A stretch of DNA of 11,042 bases from an uncultured Hungatella sp. (GTDB lineage Bacteria > Bacillota > Clostridia > Lachnospirales > Lachnospiraceae), in NCBI GenBank assembly GCA_910588505.1, contig CAJUPQ010000099.1, forward strand, positions 1-11,042, read 5' to 3'. The notes beneath the pieces were generated by a model. The model made no database searches, was not told where the DNA came from, and saw only the letters and a list, made by a program, of their open reading frames with translations. The translations under genes were made by a program, and so were the position numbers. Positions 6,573-11,042 of the stretch are shown here, piece after piece. Within the stretch, counting starts at the first letter, position 1, and every line of letters begins with the position of its first letter.

Positions 6573-6596
6573 GTCAGAAAAATGTCTGACGGGAGG
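6573..6596 (+). promoter_or_regulatory. hairpin directly abutting the ribosome binding site of the DUF1292 gene
   Basis: GTCAGA (6573-6578) pairs perfectly with TCTGAC (6585-6590) around a 6-base loop (AAAATG). The GGGAGG ribosome binding site begins on the very next base (6591-6596), 5 bases before the ATG at 6602. With no T run it is not a terminator. It may tune translation or mRNA stability between the first two genes. Confidence 0.5.
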
Positions 6597-6601
6597 TGCT
6601 T

Positions 6602-7012
6602 ATGAAAAGGTTCTATGATCTGGATCTTTTGGAAAACCAGGTGTTTGGGGCGGGTCCGGAGGAGGAAGATCCCCCCTGGGAGCAGGTTGAGGAGTGGGAG
6701 ACGCCTAAGGACCTTGAAGGCGGCCGGACGGTGACGCTTACGCTGACAGTGGATGAACAGACCCAGATAGAGTGCAGAGTCATAGGGGTGTTTTTGGAGA
6801 GTGATAAGGAGTATATCGCTCTGGAACTTCCTCAAAGCCAGGTCCAGCTTATGGGGCTGGAGCCGGGGGAGGATGACGGCATAGAACTGGTAAGCATCCA
6901 GAAGGAAGAGGAGCAGGAGCGGGTAACAGAGAGATTTATGGAGCTGTTCGTAAGGGATGGCGGGCTGGATATGTCCGCAGTACAAAAAACAGAAAGTGAG
7001 AAAGAATCATGA
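6602..7012 (+). CDS. DUF1292 family protein
   Basis: The protein is 136 residues and acidic, with no signal peptide or membrane segment. The core TVTLTLTVDEQTQIECRVIG (about 43-62), then DKEYIALELP (68-77), and IELVSI with EEQERV (94-108) match the DUF1292 pattern: a beta-rich domain found in small cytoplasmic proteins of Firmicutes. Its biochemical role is unknown to me. The first 40 residues (LDLLENQVFG, then an acidic Glu-rich stretch) lie outside the core. The start is fixed by GGGAGG five bases before the ATG at 6602; an in-frame GTG at 6596 overlaps that site. The stop overlaps the STAS start by 4 bases (ATGA at 7009-7012), so it is likely made together with the partner-switch proteins. 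Confidence 0.82.
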   Translation: MKRFYDLDLLENQVFGAGPEEEDPPWEQVEEWETPKDLEGGRTVTLTLTVDEQTQIECRVIGVFLESDKEYIALELPQSQVQLMGLEPGEDDGIELVSIQKEEEQERVTERFMELFVRDGGLDMSAVQKTESEKES

Positions 7013-7284
7013 CAGAGATCATAACAGACAAAAAGATTGACGCGGCCACGGCTCCGAAGCTGGACGCGAGGCTGAAGGAGCTTCTGGCATCCGGGGAGCA
7101 GGAGCTGGTGATCAATATGGATGAGACCAATTACATATCCTCCGTGGGGCTTCGGGCTTTTGTGTCCGCCCAGAAAAAGATCAACAAGACCGGAGGTTCC
7201 ATGGTATTGACCCATGTGAAGCCCTGTATCCTGGAGATCTTTGAGGTGACCGGTTTTGCAGGGGTGCTGACGATTGAAAGCTGA
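7009..7284 (+). CDS. STAS-domain anti-sigma factor antagonist (SpoIIAA/RsbV-like)
   Basis: The protein is 91 residues, a single STAS domain. The signature DETNYISSVGLRAFV (about 38-52) aligns with the DS(S/T)GLG block of RsbV and SpoIIAA, putting the predicted phospho-acceptor at Ser45. In known partner switches the unphosphorylated antagonist binds the RsbW-type kinase and releases the client; phosphorylation by the kinase reverses this. The kinase gene lies two genes upstream on the same transcript. The ATG at 7009 sits in an ATGA overlap with the DUF1292 stop and has only a weak GAGAAAG site, which fits translational coupling. No PP2C-type phosphatase gene, which would normally reset the switch, is visible in the window. 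Confidence 0.9.
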   Translation: MTEIITDKKIDAATAPKLDARLKELLASGEQELVINMDETNYISSVGLRAFVSAQKKINKTGGSMVLTHVKPCILEIFEVTGFAGVLTIES

Positions 7285-8173
7285 CCAGAAGGCAGCCCGG
7301 CAGCCTGACCAGATCACTGACCAGATAAACAGAAAGCCGGCCATAGGGGAACTTTCTTTTGAGCAGAAGCTGTGGAAAGGCGGGCAGACCATGCTGCAGA
7401 GCCTTCGGCCTGTGGCGCTGTATCTGTGTCTGCCGGCGCTTTTGATGAGCGTGGGGATGGTTCTCTTTGGAGGGCGAAGCGCGGAGGCGGTCATAGGAGA
7501 CAGCGGCAATTTTTACTATACCCTGGGTATTATGCTGACCATGTATATGTTCCATAAGAGAAGCAGAAAACGGGGGAGCACCCTGTGGGAGGAGTGTACG
7601 CTGGAGTATCGGGGGCTTTCCTTAAAGCGGGCGGCGCTTTTGGGGGCCGCGGGCCTGGGATTTGCGGTGTTTTTCTCATCGGTGATCACGGTTGTGCCTT
7701 TTCCCCGGGGGCTTATGGATTCTTACCACAGTTCTTCTGACGGGCTGAGAAACGGGACGGATATAGGGTTAGCCATGATATCCACCGTGGTTCTGGCTCC
7801 GGTGGCGGAGGAAGTGGTGTTTCGGGGGTATATGCTGGGGCGTCTTTTGCGGTGGTTTACCCAGAAGCAGGCAGTCTGGATTTGCGCGGTGGTATTCGCT
7901 TTGTGCCATGTGTCGCTTTTGTGGATGGTTTACGCCTGTTTCATGGGGCTTTTGCTGGCATGGGTGTGTATACGGGAGGATAATATCGCCTATTCCATCG
8001 CGCTGCATGTGGGCTTTAACGCAAGCGTTATCCCGGTTCAGTTTATCAACAGCCGCGGGGCGTGGAGAGAGGCTGTATTCGGAAGCGGTTTTCGCATTGC
8101 CCTTCTGGGAGGGGTTATGCTTTTCTTGGCAGTGCTGGCTCTTGGCCGGTACAGAAGGGAGGAAATCATATGA
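7274..8173 (+). CDS. CPBP (CAAX-type) intramembrane metalloprotease
   Basis: From a TTG start the protein is 299 residues. After a hydrophilic N-terminus (1-40) there are several membrane segments (about 44-66, 80-94, 118-142, 165-180, 200-232, 274-290). All three CPBP/Rce1 motifs are intact: EEVVFR (179-184), FALCH (208-212) and HVGFN (245-249), which place Glu, His and Asn for a metal-dependent glutamyl mechanism. Bacterial members cleave membrane or secreted peptides, or give bacteriocin self-immunity; the substrate here is unknown. The TTG at 7274 overlaps the STAS stop by 11 bases and has only a weak GGGG site. The next in-frame ATG (7391) would remove a hydrophilic segment leading into membrane helix 1, so TTG is preferred without certainty. 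The stop overlaps the VirD4-like start by 4 bases (8170-8173). Confidence 0.87.
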   Translation: MKADQKAARQPDQITDQINRKPAIGELSFEQKLWKGGQTMLQSLRPVALYLCLPALLMSVGMVLFGGRSAEAVIGDSGNFYYTLGIMLTMYMFHKRSRKRGSTLWEECTLEYRGLSLKRAALLGAAGLGFAVFFSSVITVVPFPRGLMDSYHSSSDGLRNGTDIGLAMISTVVLAPVAEEVVFRGYMLGRLLRWFTQKQAVWICAVVFALCHVSLLWMVYACFMGLLLAWVCIREDNIAYSIALHVGFNASVIPVQFINSRGAWREAVFGSGFRIALLGGVMLFLAVLALGRYRREEII

Positions 8174-10182
8174 TAAAAAAGATTGGCCTGGGGGCTTTGG
8201 GGTTTGTGCTTGGCACGGTTTTGCTGGGCTTTGGGGCCAATGTGCTGGTGGCAAGGCTGGTGCCGTCCCTTCTTGGCATCTATGAGGGAAATGTGTTGGA
8301 TTTCGGTCTGCTTTTGGACGGCATGACTTATCTGTACGGCGCCGTGCTTACGGTTCTTTTGTTTTTGGTGTTTTTGTTATTTGCCAGGCCTTCTACGGCA
8401 AAGTCCAAAAGACTGATGCGGTCTAAGGCGGAGAATTTTGAGAGCAATCTGGAAAATTCCCGTTTTATGACGGAGAAGGAGCGGGACTCAAATTTTGCAC
8501 CTCATAAATTCACGAAACTTTCTGAGTCGTCTAAGGATGGAATTCCCGTATATGCTTGTTTCAACAAGAAGCGAAAAGAGCTGGACGTGAACCTGGCTTC
8601 TCCCATGCACGGCCTGGTGATCGGCGCCACGGGAAGCGGCAAGACCACCACGTTTATCAACCCCATGATTCAGATTCTGGCCCGGTCCGGGGCCGGCTCT
8701 TCCATGATCTGCACAGACCCTAAGGGGGAGCTGTTTCAGCTTCACAGCGGCCTTTTAAAGGAGCGGGGCTACAAGGTGATGGTTCTGGATTTGAGGGACC
8801 CTTACAGCTCTTTTCGGTGGAATCCTCTGGCGGAGCTGTACGACCGGTATCAGCTTTACCTGAATACGGGCAATGAGATTTACAAGCGCACCGATTCTGC
8901 CGCGGACAGCGGCCTGGAGCTTATAAATCCTCCTGACAGCTACGGGGAGGAGTGGTATGAGTTTGACGGGAAGGCTTACGCCGTGCGGCGGGAGCTTTTG
9001 ACGTACATAAAGATTACCAGGCAGAAAATTTATGACGAGGTTTATGAGGATTTAAATGACTTGATCAGCGTTATCTGTCCGGTGGAGTCCCAGGACGACC
9101 CGGTGTGGGAGAAGGGGGCCAGGTCCCTGATTATGGCGGTGTGCCTTGCCATGATGGAGGACAGCGAATTTCCGGAGCTGGAGATGACCAAGGAGCGGTT
9201 TTGTTTCTACAATATTAATAAGGCCATCGGCAATTCGGATAATGATTATGAGGCCCTGAGGAATTTCTTTAAGGGGCGGTCTCCGGTGTCCAAGGCTGTG
9301 GGCCTGTCCAAGCAGGTGCTGTCCGCGGCGGAGTCTACCATGGCCAGCTACATGTCCATTGCCTTTGATAAATTGTCCATGTTTAATGACGAGGGGCTTT
9401 GTTCCCTGACTTCGGCCACGGATATTGACCCGGTTCAGTTTGCCATGGAGCCTACGGCGCTGTTTTTAAAGATACCGGATGAGAAGGATACCAGGCATGC
9501 CCTGGCGGCGGTGTTTATCTTGTGTATTTACAAGGCCCTGATCAAGGTGGCTTCGTCCAGGGAGGATTTAAGCCTGCCCAGGAACGTGTATTTTATTTTG
9601 GATGAGTTTGGAAATATGCCCAAGATCGATAAGTTTGACAAGATGATCACCGTTGGCCGTTCCAGAAAGATCTGGTTTAACATGGTGGTGCAGTCCTATG
9701 CCCAGCTTGACAATGTGTACGGGGATAAGGTGTCCAACATCATCAAGAGCAACTGCGGCATGAAGATGTTTATCGGGTCCAATGATATTGAGACCTGCGA
9801 GGAGTTTTCCAAGCTGTGCGGCAATATGACCGTGTCCACCTCCAGCATTTCCTCTTCCATGGGGGATAAGCAGGGCAATATTAACGTGTCCAGCCAGTTG
9901 CAGACCCGGCCTTTGATCTACCCGTCGGAGCTGCAGAAGCTGAACAACAAGACGGACACAGGCAATGCCATTATCGTGACTTTTGGAAATTACCCGTTAA
10001 AGACCAAGTTTACTCCCAGCTACAAATGTCCCCTTTACCAGATGGGGGCCATGGATTTGACCGAGGTGCGGATGAACGCGTTTTTTGGAGATGAGGTGTA
10101 CTATGACCTGGAGGAGCGCAATTATATTGTGGCGGCTCTGGAGGAAGAAGAGGACGAAGGAGAGGACCGGGATGCGGGTTAA
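8170..10182 (+). CDS. VirD4/TraG-type coupling protein (type IV secretion ATPase)
   Basis: The protein is 670 residues. Two N-terminal membrane segments (about 5-30 and 53-72) anchor it. The cytoplasmic ATPase follows: Walker A GATGSGKT (152-159), the family-typical TDPKGEL (182-188), a WNPL block (217-220), Walker B FILDEFGN (475-482) and VGRSRK with VVQSYAQL (495-513). In conjugation and type IV secretion this hexameric ATPase recruits substrate (relaxase-DNA or protein) and passes it to the channel. A roughly 80-residue stretch between WNPL and the next conserved block (about 221-305) seems longer than in simple relatives. The C-terminus is short and very acidic. The start is set by AAGGGAGG (8155-8162), 7 bases before the ATG, and the ATG overlaps the protease stop (ATGA). 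An in-frame ATG at 8062 lies inside the protease gene and lacks support. No relaxase is seen in the window. Confidence 0.93.
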   Translation: MIKKIGLGALGFVLGTVLLGFGANVLVARLVPSLLGIYEGNVLDFGLLLDGMTYLYGAVLTVLLFLVFLLFARPSTAKSKRLMRSKAENFESNLENSRFMTEKERDSNFAPHKFTKLSESSKDGIPVYACFNKKRKELDVNLASPMHGLVIGATGSGKTTTFINPMIQILARSGAGSSMICTDPKGELFQLHSGLLKERGYKVMVLDLRDPYSSFRWNPLAELYDRYQLYLNTGNEIYKRTDSAADSGLELINPPDSYGEEWYEFDGKAYAVRRELLTYIKITRQKIYDEVYEDLNDLISVICPVESQDDPVWEKGARSLIMAVCLAMMEDSEFPELEMTKERFCFYNINKAIGNSDNDYEALRNFFKGRSPVSKAVGLSKQVLSAAESTMASYMSIAFDKLSMFNDEGLCSLTSATDIDPVQFAMEPTALFLKIPDEKDTRHALAAVFILCIYKALIKVASSREDLSLPRNVYFILDEFGNMPKIDKFDKMITVGRSRKIWFNMVVQSYAQLDNVYGDKVSNIIKSNCGMKMFIGSNDIETCEEFSKLCGNMTVSTSSISSSMGDKQGNINVSSQLQTRPLIYPSELQKLNNKTDTGNAIIVTFGNYPLKTKFTPSYKCPLYQMGAMDLTEVRMNAFFGDEVYYDLEERNYIVAALEEEEDEGEDRDAG

Positions 10183-11042
10183 GTGGAAAGTGGCTGTGGG
10201 GGCGCTGGCTCTGGCGGCCTGGGTTCAGATTCCGGCCTGGAGCGTGAAAGCCCGGGGGGAGGTTTACGTATCGGATTCTTTGTATGACTGGAGCGGCAAT
10301 GCAGACCGAAGCCAGAGCAGCGGGAGTTTGCTGTCCCCTTCGTCCCCCTTGTCCCCTCAGACCTCCAAGAGTCAGGATGATTACACGGGGCCGGGGGCTA
10401 AGGCCCAGGTTCAGGAGGAGGACGGGGAGGAGGATTTGGCCCTGGGGGTTCCGTCGGTGACCGAGGTGGCGCTGAAAGAGAAGTACCATGAGGCTTACAA
10501 GGTTTACGAGGAGTCTATGGAGGACCGGTTCTTTTTCTATACCAATGTGGCCAACGGGGGGATTACGGACAAGAGCGTGATTTTGGATATTCCCCAGAAC
10601 ATGTTTGTGACCATGGAGAAGGACGGGGCGTTTATCGACTACACCCCGGGGAAGGCGGTCAGCGGGTACGGAACTTACGTGGCGAAATTGACGGCCATTG
10701 AGGACCCTGGCCTGCCTTTTTCGGAGCAGGAGGAGTACCGGGCTATTTTCCGGTTCCGCATCCAGGAAAAGCCGCCCCAGGAGGACGGGGAAGGTCTGGG
10801 GCCGGGCCAGGACGGCTCGGGGCTGGGCTACCAGGTGGACTGGTCCAGTTTAGCCGCCCAGGAGTCGGGGCAGAGCGGTTCTTCGGGGATTCCGGGGATG
10901 GGAAGCTTGGGGTCCGGTCTCTTTGACGGCAGCGGCGGAAATGGAAGCGGCCCAGGGGGCAGCGGTCAGGGCGCATCCGGCGGCGGAAACGGCGACGGGA
11001 CGGGTTTGGGCGGTAACGGCGAGAACGGCGACGGGACGGGTT
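10172..11042 (+). CDS. exported protein with Gly-rich repetitive tail, unknown function (partial, runs off window)
   Basis: An ATG at 10172, overlapping the VirD4-like stop by 11 bases and preceded by AAGGAGAG near 10157-10164, opens a frame that stays open for 290 codons to the window end. Residues 1-27 look like a signal peptide: basic MRVKWK, a hydrophobic AVGALALAAW core, and a possible cleavage site after VKA. Next comes a Ser/Pro/acid-rich linker (about 35-95). A compact region (about 100-200) follows, with YHEAYKVYEESMEDRFFFYTN, ILDIPQNMFVTME and YRAIFRFRIQ, which reads like a beta-rich extracellular domain. From about residue 205 the protein is dominated by Gly, Ser, Asn and Asp, ending in near-repeats of GNGDGTGLGG. 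I do not recognise the family. By position it may be a cell-surface component or substrate of the VirD4-linked machine; that is inference. Confidence 0.8.
   Translation, partial: MRVKWKVAVGALALAAWVQIPAWSVKARGEVYVSDSLYDWSGNADRSQSSGSLLSPSSPLSPQTSKSQDDYTGPGAKAQVQEEDGEEDLALGVPSVTEVALKEKYHEAYKVYEESMEDRFFFYTNVANGGITDKSVILDIPQNMFVTMEKDGAFIDYTPGKAVSGYGTYVAKLTAIEDPGLPFSEQEEYRAIFRFRIQEKPPQEDGEGLGPGQDGSGLGYQVDWSSLAAQESGQSGSSGIPGMGSLGSGLFDGSGGNGSGPGGSGQGASGGGNGDGTGLGGNGENGDGTG
10988..11042 (+). repeat. in-frame direct repeat in the Gly-rich tail
   Basis: The 19-base sequence AACGGCGACGGGACGGGTT occurs exactly at 10988-11006 and again at 11024-11042, a period of 36 bases or 12 codons, encoding NGDGTG each time. 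The second copy ends at the window edge, so more copies may follow. Confidence 0.85.

Noticed and set aside
6044..6985. Minus-strand open frame of 313 codons
   Set aside because: It is antisense to the anti-sigma kinase and DUF1292 genes, both of which have family motifs, ribosome binding sites and a promoter on the plus strand.
10988..11042. Start of a CRISPR array
   Set aside because: The repeats are 19 bases with a 17-base, Gly-codon-rich gap, stay in frame with an open coding sequence and encode the same hexapeptide; this is a protein repeat.

Overview
The window looks like chromosomal DNA from a Gram-positive anaerobe of the class Clostridia, most likely Lachnospiraceae. The grounds are strong AGGAGG-type ribosome binding sites throughout, TTG and GTG starts, sigma-A-type promoters with 17-18 bp spacing, and families typical of that group (DUF1292, a DUF6323-like protein, class B sortase, a LytTR/GHKL two-component pair). 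The right third is visibly richer in G and C than the left end. No tRNA, rRNA, CRISPR array, insertion sequence or integrase was seen.

Layout. Left (1-1000): the 3' end of a cytidylyltransferase-like gene, then a broken class B sortase gene. Middle-left (1016-3310): a promoter and a two-gene unit encoding an AAA ATPase fused to a PD-(D/E)XK-type nuclease domain, followed by a MIF-like tautomerase. A 3' untranslated stretch follows, ending in a strong intrinsic terminator. Next (3351-3734): a good promoter drives a short DUF6323-like gene with a TTG start. Middle (3818-5907, minus strand): a LytTR response regulator and a membrane GHKL sensor kinase, transcribed leftward from a promoter at 5994-6023.

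Right (6063-11042 and beyond, plus strand): a divergent promoter starts a tightly packed run of six genes. They encode an RsbW/SpoIIAB-like anti-sigma kinase, a DUF1292 protein, a SpoIIAA/RsbV-like STAS antagonist, a CPBP (CAAX-type) membrane protease, a VirD4/TraG-type coupling ATPase, and an exported protein with a glycine-rich repetitive tail that runs off the window. Four of the five junctions overlap by 4-11 bases, so translation is probably coupled.

The right-hand run is the most interesting part. It places a partner-switch pair (kinase plus phosphorylatable STAS protein) at the head of a transcript whose later genes belong to a type IV secretion or conjugation-like machine. No relaxase, integrase or sigma factor is visible here. 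The LytTR regulator is transcribed divergently from the same 200 bp control region, so it may control this run as well as itself; that is inference only.
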